A DNA stretch of 64,000 bases, from NCBI RefSeq assembly GCF_030915465.1, contig NZ_CP133267.1:2634501-2698500 (forward strand), written 5' to 3'. Position 1 is the stretch's first letter; each line of letters opens with the position of its first letter. The stretch is from Neobacillus sp. PS3-34. GTDB taxonomy: Bacteria > Bacillota > Bacilli > Bacillales > Cytobacillaceae. Positions 17,032-26,247 of this stretch are shown here, piece after piece. The notes beneath the pieces are model-generated. The model did no database searches. It had not been told where the DNA came from and saw nothing but the letters and a program-made list of their open reading frames with translations. The position numbers were made by a program, and so were the translations under genes.

Positions 17032-18548
17032 ATGGGCAATTTGGGTTCCGTTTTTTCTGAAAGAAGAGGCCAGCTTTTAAGTGCATTGCTTGAGCATATT
17101 CAAATTTCCTTTATTGCTTTATTTTTTGCCGTGTTAATTGCTATACCACTAGGTATTTATCTGACCCGAAATAAGCGCATCGCTGAAGGAATCATAGGAA
17201 TTACAGCCGTTTTGCAAACCATCCCATCCCTCGCTCTACTGGGATTGTTGATCCCGTTATTGGGCATTGGAAAAATACCAGCCATCATTGCTCTTGTTAT
17301 TTATGCCCTTCTTCCCATTTTAAGAAATACATACACAGGGATTAAAGAGGTCGATCCTTCTTTAATTGAAGCTGCCGAGGCTATGGGGATGAATCATACA
17401 AGGCGGCTGACAAAGGTAGAACTTCCGCTGGCTTTGCCTGTTATCATGGCAGGTATCCGGACCGCTATGGTATTAATTGTCGGAACGGCTACGCTGGCGG
17501 CCTCATCGGGGCAGGCGGACTAGGAGATCTCATCCTTCTTGGCATTGACAGGAATAATTCAGCGTTAATCGTTCTCGGCGCTGTACCTGCAGCACTGCTT
17601 GCCATTTTGTTTGATCTGATCCTTCGCAGATTTGAACGTATTTCTTTCAAAAAATCGTTGGTCACGATTGGTGCATTTGCGTTGGCCATGCTTTTAATGA
17701 TAACTGTGCCATTGATAGCAAACCAAAATCAAAAAGATATTGTCATAGCTGGAAAACTAGGCTCAGAGCCTGAGATATTGATTAACATGTATAAGCTTTT
17801 AATTGAAGACGAAACCAATCTTCACGTACAACTGAAGCCTGGCCTTGGGAAAACGTCCTTCGTATTTAACGCCTTGAAATCCGGAAGCATTGATGTATAT
17901 CCGGAATTTACGGGTACGGCCATTTCTGAATTTTTAAAAGAGACCGCTGTCAGCACCGATCGGGAAGCAGTGTACCAGCAGGCAAAAAAAGGCATGAAGA
18001 AGCAGTTTAACATGGAGTTGTTAAAACCGATGACGTATAACAATACGTATGCATTGGCGGTTCCTGGCCAACTGGCTGCAAAATACAATCTTGGCTCCAT
18101 TTCTGATCTGAAATCCATTGAGCCAAACGTGAAAGCCGGCTTTACCCTTGAATTCGCAGACCGGGAAGATGGATACAAGGGCATTCAAAAGCTGTATGGC
18201 TTACATTTTCCGAGTGTTGTGACGATGGAGCCAAAACTAAGGTACGGCGCCGTTAAAAAAGGCGATATTAATTTAGTGGATGCCTATTCCACTGATAGCG
18301 AACTGGAACAGTATAAGCTAAAGGTTCTGGAAGATGACAAAAACTTATTCCCTCCATATCAGGGAGCACCACTTTTAAAAGCCGAAACGGTAAAAGAACA
18401 TCCTGAAATCGCCAAGGCGCTTAATAAGTTAGCCGGTAAAATCAGTGATGACGAAATGCGCGCTATGAACTACCAGGTCAATGTGGAAGGAAAAAGTGCA
18501 GAAGAAACAGCTAAGCAATTTTTGAAAAAAGCAGGATTGTTAGATTAG
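17032..18548 (+). CDS. opuFB: OpuFB-type fused permease and substrate-binding protein, frameshifted
   Basis: A fusion of a membrane permease (residues about 1-215) with a glycine-betaine-type binding domain (about 220-505). The permease shows [15 protein letters not shown] and the [20 protein letters not shown] coupling loop. The binding domain begins [18 protein letters not shown] and contains [15 protein letters not shown] and [14 protein letters not shown]. The frame is broken at 17499-17502, where GGCC replaces an expected GGCCC; adding one C converts [12 protein letters not shown] into [12 protein letters not shown]. Such a permease-binding fusion is known from the OpuF transporter of Bacillus infantis, which imports betaines. 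It starts four bases after opuFA behind GGAGGTGAGATAA. Confidence 0.88.
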
Positions 18549-18560
18549 AGTGACTAGACT

Positions 18561-18607
18561 AGAGTGACAGGCACCTTCCAGAGAAATGGAAGGTGCCTGT
18601 CACTTTT
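18561..18607 (+). terminator. Hairpin B copy, terminator of the opuF operon
   Basis: AGAGTGACAGGCACCTTCCA and TGGAAGGTGCCTGTCACTTTT form a 17-bp stem with a T tail, 13 bases after the opuFB stop. No palindrome A accompanies it. Confidence 0.85.
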
Positions 18608-18611
18608 ATAT

Positions 18612-18684
18612 TATTAAATTCCTTAAGACTAGTAAATTGCGAATATTGTTCGAACCCTTCAATTTTGCCTGATTTTAAATTCAT
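18612..18684 (-). pseudogene. 5' fragment of the helix-turn-helix gene
   Basis: Minus-strand copy of the first 24 codons of the gene at 14910-15683, starting MNLKSGKIEGFEQYSQFTSL, cut off abruptly at the hairpin B copy. Its upstream region is also copied. Confidence 0.85.
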
Positions 18685-18773
18685 TTAAATGCACCACCCT
18701 TTCACCTCTTATATATAAAAGGGAAGAGGCAAAGGGCAGGGTGGATGGCGGATTTTTGTTACAGAATGGTGAA
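18612..18773. repeat. Right 162-bp direct repeat flanking opuF
   Basis: Same orientation as 15611-15772. Only scattered substitutions separate the copies. Confidence 0.9.
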
Positions 18774-19130
18774 TGGAGCATAAATGCAAGATGAGTTAGA
18801 TGATATGGAGATATGCCAGTTTAACGGTTGATCGTATTCTAAATGACTTAAATCCTAGAGCGTGGAACTCAATGAATTAATTTTCATTTGATGATACGTT
18901 ATCTTTGAAAGTAGTTCTGCTCGCGTTTTTTCGCACCTGCAGCCTTCTAACAATAAGTGATTATAACGGATGTTAATTTTGTGCCATTTCAAGAAGATCT
19001 TAGATAAAACGGACATGTGAGTTACTCCCATCCACTATTTACTATACAATTCGTGCCTTGGAATTGTTTTGTAAGGGTTTTCTTGAGTGAGATTGAAATT
19101 TTCTGAATGGGACATGGAGAAAAGAAGAAA
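18774..19130. other. Intergenic region, nothing recognised
   Basis: About 360 bases with no convincing frame, binding site, hairpin or known repeat. Confidence 0.5.
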
Positions 19131-19175
19131 AGAGGCAGCATGACTCCATCTAACGGAGTTTGCTGCCTCTTCTTA
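19131..19175 (-). terminator. Terminator of the PHP phosphatase gene
   Basis: AGAGGCAGCA and TGCTGCCTCT form the stem, with inner ACTCC/GGAGT pairing. On the minus strand a T-rich tail follows. It closely resembles the hairpin at 1834-1875. Confidence 0.8.
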
Positions 19176-19193
19176 AAACAATATTGGCAATCA

Positions 19194-19982
19194 TTAAATC
19201 TTCACGGGTATCGGTACCCTTTTTTCGAACTTGTAAATATAGTTAAATCCACATTGTTCTGCTAGAGAATAGGCTTCTTGAAGATTGGCTCCGACAGTGT
19301 CTGCCTTGTGAGAGTCAGATCCAATCGTTAAGATTTCTCCGCCTAACTCTTTATAAAGCTGGACGATATTCATTGCTGGCAATGACTGTTTGAAAGCTGC
19401 TCTGAGACCGGAGGTATTGATTTCGATTCCGATATTCCGTTCAATCGCTTTTTTTAATATTTGTTGTATCAATTCCTGATATTCACCAAATTGATAGATT
19501 CCATGATCTTTAAAGGCATAGCGCTTCATTAAATCTAAGTGGGCAATGACATCTATATCAGCCGTAGACACCATTTTATAGAGCTCTTCAAAATAAAGCT
19601 GATAGGCATGGTGCTGATGATCTTTGAGGACAAGCCGAAGCTTTTGGTTGTTAATATTATGGACTGAGCCTAAAATGAAATCTAAGTTTAGTGGCTCAAG
19701 GGTTTCCTTATATTTTTCTAATGAAATATGAGGCTCACAAAGTTCAATCCCAGCCTTGATCGTTAAGCGGTGCTGAAATTTTTCCTGGCAATCCTTTATT
19801 TCCTGTAGGTACTTTGAAAAATCCATGTGCCCATAGGTTGGCGCAAGTGGATTCACCGAGAAATGCTCGGTAAAGCAAATCTCTTTAATATTATTTTCGA
19901 TTGCTTTTATACATACTTCTTCCATTAAGGCTTTGGAGTCAAATGAATGGTTGGAATGGTGATGGTAATCCATTAAATACAT
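19194..19982 (-). CDS. PHP-domain phosphatase, histidinol-phosphatase (HisJ) type
   Basis: About 262 residues. The metal-binding motifs of PHP phosphoesterases are visible: MDYHHHSNHSFDS at the N-terminus, EICFTEHFS at about 45, IKAGIELCEPH, DFILGSVHNI, VIAHLDLMKRY and TIGSDSHKADTVG. These are the histidines and acids that hold the metal cluster. HisJ-type enzymes remove phosphate from histidinol phosphate in histidine synthesis. No his genes are nearby, so a related sugar-phosphate substrate is possible. The ATG at 19982 follows AGGGG at good distance; upstream codons in the same frame read through promoter-like DNA. It is divergent from the PTS operon. Confidence 0.82.
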   Translation of the reverse strand: MYLMDYHHHSNHSFDSKALMEEVCIKAIENNIKEICFTEHFSVNPLAPTYGHMDFSKYLQEIKDCQEKFQHRLTIKAGIELCEPHISLEKYKETLEPLNLDFILGSVHNINNQKLRLVLKDHQHHAYQLYFEELYKMVSTADIDVIAHLDLMKRYAFKDHGIYQFGEYQELIQQILKKAIERNIGIEINTSGLRAAFKQSLPAMNIVQLYKELGGEILTIGSDSHKADTVGANLQEAYSLAEQCGFNYIYKFEKRVPIPVKI

Positions 19983-20132
19983 AATCAATTCCCCTAATAA
20001 ATTGGTATGTCTAACTATATAGTAATTCTTTTCAAACTGTCTATTTAAACGAACTGGGCTTGTCCAAGGCGGAGCTCGGCACAATTTTGTCAGTCTATTC
20101 TGACATCATTTGTTCCCAATCAGCCACCACTA

Positions 20133-20146
20133 TGAAAACGCTTTAT
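20133..20146 (+). promoter_or_regulatory. Probable catabolite response element (cre)
   Basis: TGAAAACGCTTTAT fits the CcpA operator consensus TGWAARCGYTWNCW with one mismatch, at position 13. It lies 29 bases upstream of the PRD regulator start. CcpA repression of the PTS operon when glucose is present is the likely role; inferred from the site alone. Confidence 0.6.
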
Positions 20147-20174
20147 TATATATTGAAACTAGGAGGTTAAGCGA

Positions 20175-22238
20175 ATGATGATTGAGAAACGACCGGCACT
20201 ATTGCTGAATTATCTTTTGAACATGAAGCATTCGACCATGAACCAGGTTATGGATCATACGCAATTAACCAAGCGGCAAATTTCCTACGACTTCGAGAAG
20301 GTCAATCATTGGTTGAAAGAGAGATCTCTCCCTCCTATTCAATACAAAGGAAACCAATACATCCTCATGCCAGACGATGTGGTGGACTATTTTCGGAAAC
20401 AGAAAAACTCAAACCAGGATCGTGACTTTAATTTAACAGAAGAGGAACGCTTGATTTTTATCTATCTCTATCTGTTCATCCGCCACGAGCCGATCTCCTC
20501 CGTCCATTTAACACAGCTTTTGCAGGTTAGTAAAAACACGGTGATTTCTGATGTTAAAAAGGCGAATGAAATGAATAGCGCGCTCCTTGTGGAAATCCGT
20601 TATACGAGGCAGCAGGGCTATCATCTAAAAGGGACTGAGTTTGATAAGAGAGTCCTTGTGATGCAGCATTTAGCCCAACTGTTGCAGATGCCGTATGGCG
20701 AAAAATTGATCCGTTACTTATTAAAAGAAGGAAATGAACACAATCCTTTCGAGTCTATTCACGATACCCTTAACCAAATTAAAAAGCTGTTTGGTCTTCA
20801 TTTTGTAGAGGAACGCTTAAAACAGTTTGCTTATTTTCTCACCTTCTATTTTTACCGTCAAAAGGAAGGAAAGTTTGTCCGGTTCCATTCCGATGAAATG
20901 GAGCTATTAAACCAGGATCCGATGAGAAAAGTGGCGGAAAAGCTGCTGCAGCTGCTTCAATTTAAGACAGAGGAAACGGAGCTCTGTTATTTCACGATCC
21001 AATTACTGGGCTTGTCATTAGGAGACGGAGCCGTGCAGGATGGGGACCGCGACTTACTATTTAAGCTTTGTGAACAGCTTGTATTTGATTTCGAATCGAA
21101 GGCCTGCATTGTTTTTGAGAAAAAGGATGAAGTCATCAAAACACTTTATCAGCATCTAAAGCCTGCTTACTTTCGAATGAAATACCGCATTCCCATTACC
21201 AACCCACTTCTTGATCAAATTAAAATTGAGCATAAAGAGCTTTTTATGATTGTAAAAGAGATGCTCCTGCCCATTGGAACCCTATTAAGCATCACGATTC
21301 CTGAAGAAGAGATTGGTTTCATCACGATTCATTTTGGTGCACTGTTAGAAAAACCAAAGCTAGCGATGCCGAAAAAGAAACGAGCGGTTGTCGTATGCCC
21401 AAGCGGAATTAGTTCTTCCCTGATGGTGAAGCATCAGCTCGAATCACTTTTCTCGGAAATCACGGTGGAAAAAACGTTATCGCTGCAGGAATTTCAAGAA
21501 GAAGGAACCAATACGTATGATCTTGTCTTTTCGACTGTTGCAGTAGAGACCGAGCTGCCCTGCTTTCAGGTAAAACCCATTATGACACCGATTGAAAAGA
21601 ACAGCTTGGTCACAGAAGTTTATCAGCACCTTTTTGGCATTCAATACCATGAACTCTCAGTCAGAGAGCTGCTTCATACGATTGAAAAGTATGCCAATAT
21701 TGTCGATGAAAATGGGTTGAAGAAAGCATTAAATCAAATTACTTTTCATAAAAAAGTTGTTACATATAGGGGGAACCAGCCAGTGCTACAGGAATTGTTA
21801 ACAGATGAAACGATACAAATTGTGGAACAGTTATCGGATTGGGAAGAGGCTGTAAAGGTGGCGGCCAGTCCTTTACTCGAGAAAGGAATCATTCAGGCTT
21901 CTTACATTGAAGCGATGATTGAGAATGTAAAAACTTTAGGTCCGTATGTCGTCATCGGTCCGGAGGTTGCCATCCCACATGCGCGTCCCGAAAATGGCGT
22001 CAATCAAGTTGGGATGAGCTTTTTAAAGCTAAATCAGCCCGTTCATTTTTTAAATGACGAAAAGTATCCCGTCCGTTTGCTGTTTTGCATTGCGGCCATC
22101 GATAATAAAACCCATCTAAAAGCATTGTCCCAGCTGACCAGGCTGCTTAGCGAAAAGGACAATATTGATTTACTAAAAGATAATGATTCAACAGAGGATA
22201 TCTCTGAATTATTTAAGCAATATTCGGAAGTCAATTAA
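20175..22238 (+). CDS. PRD-containing transcription activator with EIIB-like and EIIA domains
   Basis: A 687-residue MtlR/LicR-class regulator. Residues about 1-70 and 85-165 hold two helix-turn-helix regions (KRQISYDFEKVNHWL and VSKNTVISDVKKANEM). Two PRD domains follow at about 180-390, then a GatB-like EIIB domain with a candidate phosphocysteine (AVVVCPSGISSSLMVKHQLE, about 408-428). A C-terminal EIIA domain carries the phosphohistidine in AIPHARPENG (about 595). Phosphorylation of the PRDs by HPr and the PTS enzymes sets activity. The operon lacks a separate EIIA gene, so this domain may also feed phosphate to the EIIB encoded next. ATG at 20175 follows GGAGGTTAAGCG. Confidence 0.88.
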   Translation: MMIEKRPALLLNYLLNMKHSTMNQVMDHTQLTKRQISYDFEKVNHWLKERSLPPIQYKGNQYILMPDDVVDYFRKQKNSNQDRDFNLTEEERLIFIYLYLFIRHEPISSVHLTQLLQVSKNTVISDVKKANEMNSALLVEIRYTRQQGYHLKGTEFDKRVLVMQHLAQLLQMPYGEKLIRYLLKEGNEHNPFESIHDTLNQIKKLFGLHFVEERLKQFAYFLTFYFYRQKEGKFVRFHSDEMELLNQDPMRKVAEKLLQLLQFKTEETELCYFTIQLLGLSLGDGAVQDGDRDLLFKLCEQLVFDFESKACIVFEKKDEVIKTLYQHLKPAYFRMKYRIPITNPLLDQIKIEHKELFMIVKEMLLPIGTLLSITIPEEEIGFITIHFGALLEKPKLAMPKKKRAVVVCPSGISSSLMVKHQLESLFSEITVEKTLSLQEFQEEGTNTYDLVFSTVAVETELPCFQVKPIMTPIEKNSLVTEVYQHLFGIQYHELSVRELLHTIEKYANIVDENGLKKALNQITFHKKVVTYRGNQPVLQELLTDETIQIVEQLSDWEEAVKVAASPLLEKGIIQASYIEAMIENVKTLGPYVVIGPEVAIPHARPENGVNQVGMSFLKLNQPVHFLNDEKYPVRLLFCIAAIDNKTHLKALSQLTRLLSEKDNIDLLKDNDSTEDISELFKQYSEVN

Positions 22239-22313
22239 GGCAGCAGCTAGTAGATTACTTACTTCATATATCGAAAAATTTTTAAAAAATATGACCATTT
22301 GGAGGAATTATTC

Positions 22314-22595
22314 ATGAAAATCTTAGCAGTGTGCGGTTCAGGGTTAGGAAGCAGCTTTATGCTTGAAATGAACATCCAACAAATTTTGAATGAGCTAGGT
22401 GTAAAGGGAGTTGAGGTGGAGCATTCCGATCTTAGCTCGGCAACTCCGGATGCGGCCGATATTTTTATTGCAGCAAAGGATATTGCCGAAGGGATGGGGC
22501 ATTTAGGTGAGGTTGTCGTCATCGACAGTATCATTGATATGGATGGCCTTCGCTCTAAACTGGAGGAAGTGCTTAAACAGAAAGGCCTTCTCTAA
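22314..22595 (+). CDS. PTS EIIB component, ascorbate (UlaB) type
   Basis: A 93-residue cytoplasmic phosphocarrier. MKILAVCGSGLGSSFMLEMN holds the phosphocysteine in the P-loop CGSGLGSS typical of the lactose/ascorbate EIIB fold. It takes phosphate from EIIA and passes it to sugar bound by EIIC. The ATG at 22314 follows TTGGAGGAATTATTC. It lies between the regulator and the EIIC gene, all on the same strand. UlaB-like by sequence pattern; the true substrate is not established. Confidence 0.88.
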   Translation: MKILAVCGSGLGSSFMLEMNIQQILNELGVKGVEVEHSDLSSATPDAADIFIAAKDIAEGMGHLGEVVVIDSIIDMDGLRSKLEEVLKQKGLL

Positions 22596-22648
22596 TTCTT
22601 GGATTCTAGGAATCATTTATATTTTTATATTAATAGGGGGTAGTTTGC

Positions 22649-24024
22649 ATGGGCGAAAGAATTCTTAAATTGGTTATGGATATTTTGAGCCAGCCAGCCG
22701 TTTTGGTTGCATTAATATCATTAATCGGGCTTATTATTCAGAAAAAGCCAACAAGCGATATCGTTAAAGGCACCACCAAGACCTTCTTAGGCTTTATCGT
22801 CATTTCTGCCGGCGCCGGAGTTATCGTCAATTCACTTGATCCATTCGGAAAAATGTTTCAGCATGCTTTTCATGTAACGGGTGTTGTTCCGAATAACGAG
22901 GCAATTGTTGCCATGGCGTTATCTAAATATGGATCGACTACTGCCTATATCATGTTTTTTGGAATGTTAGCTAATATCTTGATTGCACGCTTTACGAGAT
23001 TAAAATATATCTTTTTAACTGGTCATCATACCTTATATATGGCTTGTATGCTTGCTGTTATCTTAGTTGTTTCAGGATTAAAAGGAGTTCCGCTTGTGAT
23101 TGTTGGCTCCCTTGCTTTAGGTTTAATCATGGCTATTTTCCCTGCTATCAGCCAGCCGTTTATGAGAAAAATCACTGGAACTGATGCAGTTGGATTTGGG
23201 CATTTTTCAAGCTTAGGCTATGTCCTATCTGGTCTCGTTGGAAAAGTGGTTGGAAAGGGTTCTCGCTCTACAGAAGAAATTAATTTTCCAAAGGGCTTAG
23301 GCTTTTTACGAGACAGCTCTGTAACGATTGCGTTAACGATGACGGTTCTGTATGTAGTGATTGCTCTGTTTGCCTGCCTTCTTATATTGAAAAAGAACTA
23401 AGCGGCGGAACTGATTATCTCGTATTCGCCCTTATCCAAGCCGTGACATTTGCAGCAGGGGTTTTCATTATCCTATCAGGTGTTCGTCTTGTGTTAGCTG
23501 AAATTGTTCCTGCATTCAAAGGGATTTCAACGAAGCTTGTTCCAAACTCCAAGCCAGCGCTTGACTGCCCAATTGTTTTCCCATATGCACCAAATGCGGT
23601 GTTGATCGGATTCTTCTGCAGCTTCCTTGGCGGTATTGTCGGAATGGTTATCCTTGGTTTTACAGGGTCCGTTATTATTTTACCTGGTGTTGTTCCGCAT
23701 TTCTTTACAGGTGCAACGGCAGGAGTATTCGGTAACTCAACAGGGGGTATCCGTGGCGCCACCATTGGATCTTTTGCAAACGGTTTATTAATTACCTTCC
23801 TTCCAGTCTTCTTAATGCCGGTTCTAGGAAACTTAGGATTTGCCAGTACGACATTCTCAGATGCTGACTTTGGTGCATCAGGAATCATCCTTGGTAACAT
23901 CGCCAAGTCGTTTGGAGCTGCTGGTGTGACCATTACGATTGTTGGCTTGGTCTTACTTGCTGTCGTATTCGGTTTTTTCAAAAAGAACAAAGCGAATGAT
24001 GCATCAGCTAAGGTTGGGGCTTAA
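22649..24024 (+). CDS. PTS EIIC permease, ascorbate (UlaA) type, frameshifted
   Basis: A polytopic permease of about 458 residues after repair, the usual UlaA length. The first frame (MGERILKLVMDILSQPAVLV onward, with ARFTRLKYIFLTGHHTLYMA and GVPLVIVGSLALGLIMAIFP) stops at 23401. One missing C near 23373-23378 restores PSYIEKELSGGTDYLVFALI and leads into TFAAGVFIILSGVRLVLAEI, ending at 24024. Motifs LVPNSKPALDCPIVFPYAPN and FFTGATAGVFGNSTGGIRGA are characteristic of the SgaT/UlaA family. It imports and phosphorylates a sugar acid or pentose-related compound; ascorbate itself is only the family prototype. Confidence 0.87.
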
Positions 24025-24036
24025 TTCATAAGTAAG

Positions 24037-24088
24037 TTAGGCATGGCACGCTAAGAGAGCAGCGCTGGTGCTTAGCGTGCCATGCTAA
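24037..24088 (+). promoter_or_regulatory. Long intercistronic hairpin
   Basis: TTAGGCATGGCACGCTAAG pairs with CTTAGCGTGCCATGCTAA across one bulged G, with a 15-base loop. No T run follows (AACCTGAGGGGG, leading to the next ribosome binding site). It may protect or process the mRNA between the EIIC and transketolase genes rather than end it. Confidence 0.7.
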
Positions 24089-24106
24089 ACCTGAGGGGGA
24101 ATTTTA

Positions 24107-24957
24107 ATGGGTGTTAATTTCAAGAATCTCGAAACACTTCGTGATGAAATTCGATTATTAACATTAAAGGAGCTGCATCATTTAGGCTTTGGCCATTACG
24201 GCGGCAGCTTATCCATCATTGAAGCACTAGCGGTGTTATACGGTGAAGTAATGAACATAGATCCTGAAAATCCACAATGGGAAGATCGGGATTATTTTAT
24301 TTTATCAAAAGGACATGGATGCCTTTCCCTTTATGTAACGTTGTCCTTAAAAGGTTTTTTCCCTGAAGAAGTCCTCTATACATTAAACCAAAATGGAACG
24401 ACCCTTCCATCCCATCCTGATCGTAATTTAACACCTGGAGTCGATATGACAACAGGGTCTCTGGCGAAGGAATATCGGCAGCTGTTGGTGTAGCATTGTC
24501 ACATAAGCTATCAGATAAGAAGAATTTTACATATAGCATTGTGGGGGATGGGGAATTAAATGAAGGCCAATGCTGGGAGGCCTTCCAATTTGCCGCCCAT
24601 CACAAACTAAATCATCTCTTCGTATTCGTGGATGATAATAAGAAGCAACTAGACGGCCCAACTAAGGAGATTATTGACCCGCTTGATTTTGAAGAGAAGT
24701 TTAATGCCTTTGGTTTTTATACAGCAAAAGTAAACGGCAGCTCATTAGAGGAAATTTATGAAGCGATTGAAAAGGGAAAGGCACAAACTGATAAACCTAT
24801 CGCGATTATTTTAGATACGGTCAAGGGTCAAGGTGTTCCATATTTAGAGGAAAAGGCTGATAACCATCATATTCGTCCAAGTGAAGCGGATGAAAAAGCA
24901 ATACTAGCAACCATTGCCCAATTGGAAACCAAACTTGGAAAGGCTGTGAACATATGA
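24107..24957 (+). CDS. Transketolase, N-terminal subunit, frameshifted
   Basis: About 283 residues after repair. The thiamine diphosphate site is seen as VGDGELNEGQCWEAFQFAAH, then VDDNKKQLDG. The first frame includes YFILSKGHGCLSLYVTLSLK and DMTTGSL, then breaks: TCTCTGGCGAAGG at 24461 lacks one G of an expected GGG, which would give SLGEGISAAVGVALSHK. Two-part transketolases form a heterodimer that moves two-carbon units between sugar phosphates. Its place behind a UlaA-type PTS suggests that the imported phosphorylated sugar enters the pentose phosphate pathway here. The stop overlaps the start of the next gene by four bases. Confidence 0.87.
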
Positions 24958-25917
24958 TTCAAACATCCTCCCAACCGTATGAATTAGAAAAAGTGGAAAT
25001 GCGCCAAGTGTATGCAAGTACTCTGCTTGATTTGGCCAAAAACAATCCGAATGTGGTTGCCTTAGAAGCCGATTTAATGAGCTCCATTTCCACAAATAAG
25101 ATTATGAATCAAATCCCAAAGCAAATGATTAACTGCGGTATCATGGAAGCGAATATGATGGGGGTGGCTGCGCATGGCGCTCACCGGTAAAATCCCATAC
25201 CTGCACACATTTGCTCAATTTGCCACACGCCGTGCTTTCGATCAGCTGTTTGTTTCAGGTGCATATGCCAGGCTGAATATAAAAATACTAGGTTCTGACT
25301 CTGGCGTCACAGCCGAGCATAACGGCGGCACCCATATGGCTTTTGAAGATTTAGGTCTTGTTCGCCTCATACCAAATGCACATGTCTTTGAAGTGAGCGA
25401 TTCTACCATGCTTAGCTATTTGCTTCGCAAGGTTGAAAAAGAGTATGGCATCCACTACATTCGGACGATCCGTAAAAATGCGGTTAAGATCTATGATGAA
25501 GGCGAAGTTTTTGAATCGGGTAAAGGCAAGGTTCTTCGCGAAGGAGGCGATGTGACCATCATCGCGAGCGGCATCATGGTTGCAGAAGCATTACGGGCAG
25601 CAGACCTCCTCCAGAATCAAGGAGTACAAGCAACTGTCATCGATATGTACTCCATTAAACCGATTGATAAAGACCTCATCGTGAAGTATGCCAAACAAAC
25701 CAAAGCGGTTGTTACAGCAGAAAACCATAATGTAATCGGTGGACTAGGAAGTGCCGTAGCAGAGGTGTTAAGTGAGCATTGTCCGACGCGGATGAAACGA
25801 ATTGGTGTCAAAGAACAATTTGGCCAGGTAGGAAAAGTAGAATACTTAAAAGAGTTTTATCAGCTAACCGCAAAGGATATTGTTGGTGCGGTGGAGGAAG
25901 TATTAGTACTTCGTTAG
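24954..25917 (+). CDS. Transketolase, C-terminal subunit, frameshifted
   Basis: About 320 residues after repair. The pyrimidine-binding domain is recognised from EADLMSSISTNKIMNQIPKQ, INCGIMEANMMGVAA, YLHTFAQFATRRAFDQLFVS and GSDSGVTAEHNGGTH. The C-terminal domain shows ATVIDMYSIKPIDKDLIV and TAENHNVIGGLGSAVAEVL. The frame breaks at 25170-25173, where GCTGCGCATGG appears to lack two G; GCTGCGGGCATGG would give VAAGMALTGK. It starts at 24954 inside the end of the N-terminal subunit gene, so the subunits are translationally coupled. Last gene of the operon. Confidence 0.87.
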
Positions 25918-25936
25918 TGGGGGTCAGACCCCCACT
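25916..25936. repeat. GGGGGTC palindrome overlapping the stop codon
   Basis: AGTGGGGGTC and GACCCCCACT flank a single A. The stem includes the last base pairs of the transketolase stop codon. Related short palindromes occur at 10171, 27041 and 56657. Confidence 0.75.
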
Positions 25937-25950
25937 CGTTTAAAGAGTTA

Positions 25951-25999
25951 AAGTGACAGGCACCTTCCAGAAACTTGGAAGGTGCCTGTCACTTTTTTT
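25951..25999 (+). terminator. Hairpin B copy, terminator of the PTS-transketolase operon
   Basis: AAGTGACAGGCACCTTCCA pairs with TGGAAGGTGCCTGTCACTT, followed by TTTTT. No palindrome A accompanies it. Confidence 0.88.
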
Positions 26000-26247
26000 G
26001 GTAATTTAATAAAATTTTAATATCATGTTCATTTCTCTGAATGGTTTTCCGTGTAATATATTTTTTATGTTCTGAAGCAGTGGTAATTGTACAAATGTTC
26101 CATTTTCCATAAATCCGTTTGTTGAACGACTCACAGACGGGATTATACAAAAAGCCCAACTCAGAATAATAGATTTTTAAAATCATTTCTTTTGCATCCA
26201 AATTGGTTTTTTGTGAAGGAAAGAATCATTGGAGGAAAAACGAACAT

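Noticed and set aside
25989..26201. 70-codon minus-strand frame
   Set aside because: No ribosome binding site. It ends inside a hairpin B arm and overlaps the promoter region of the COG4705 gene.
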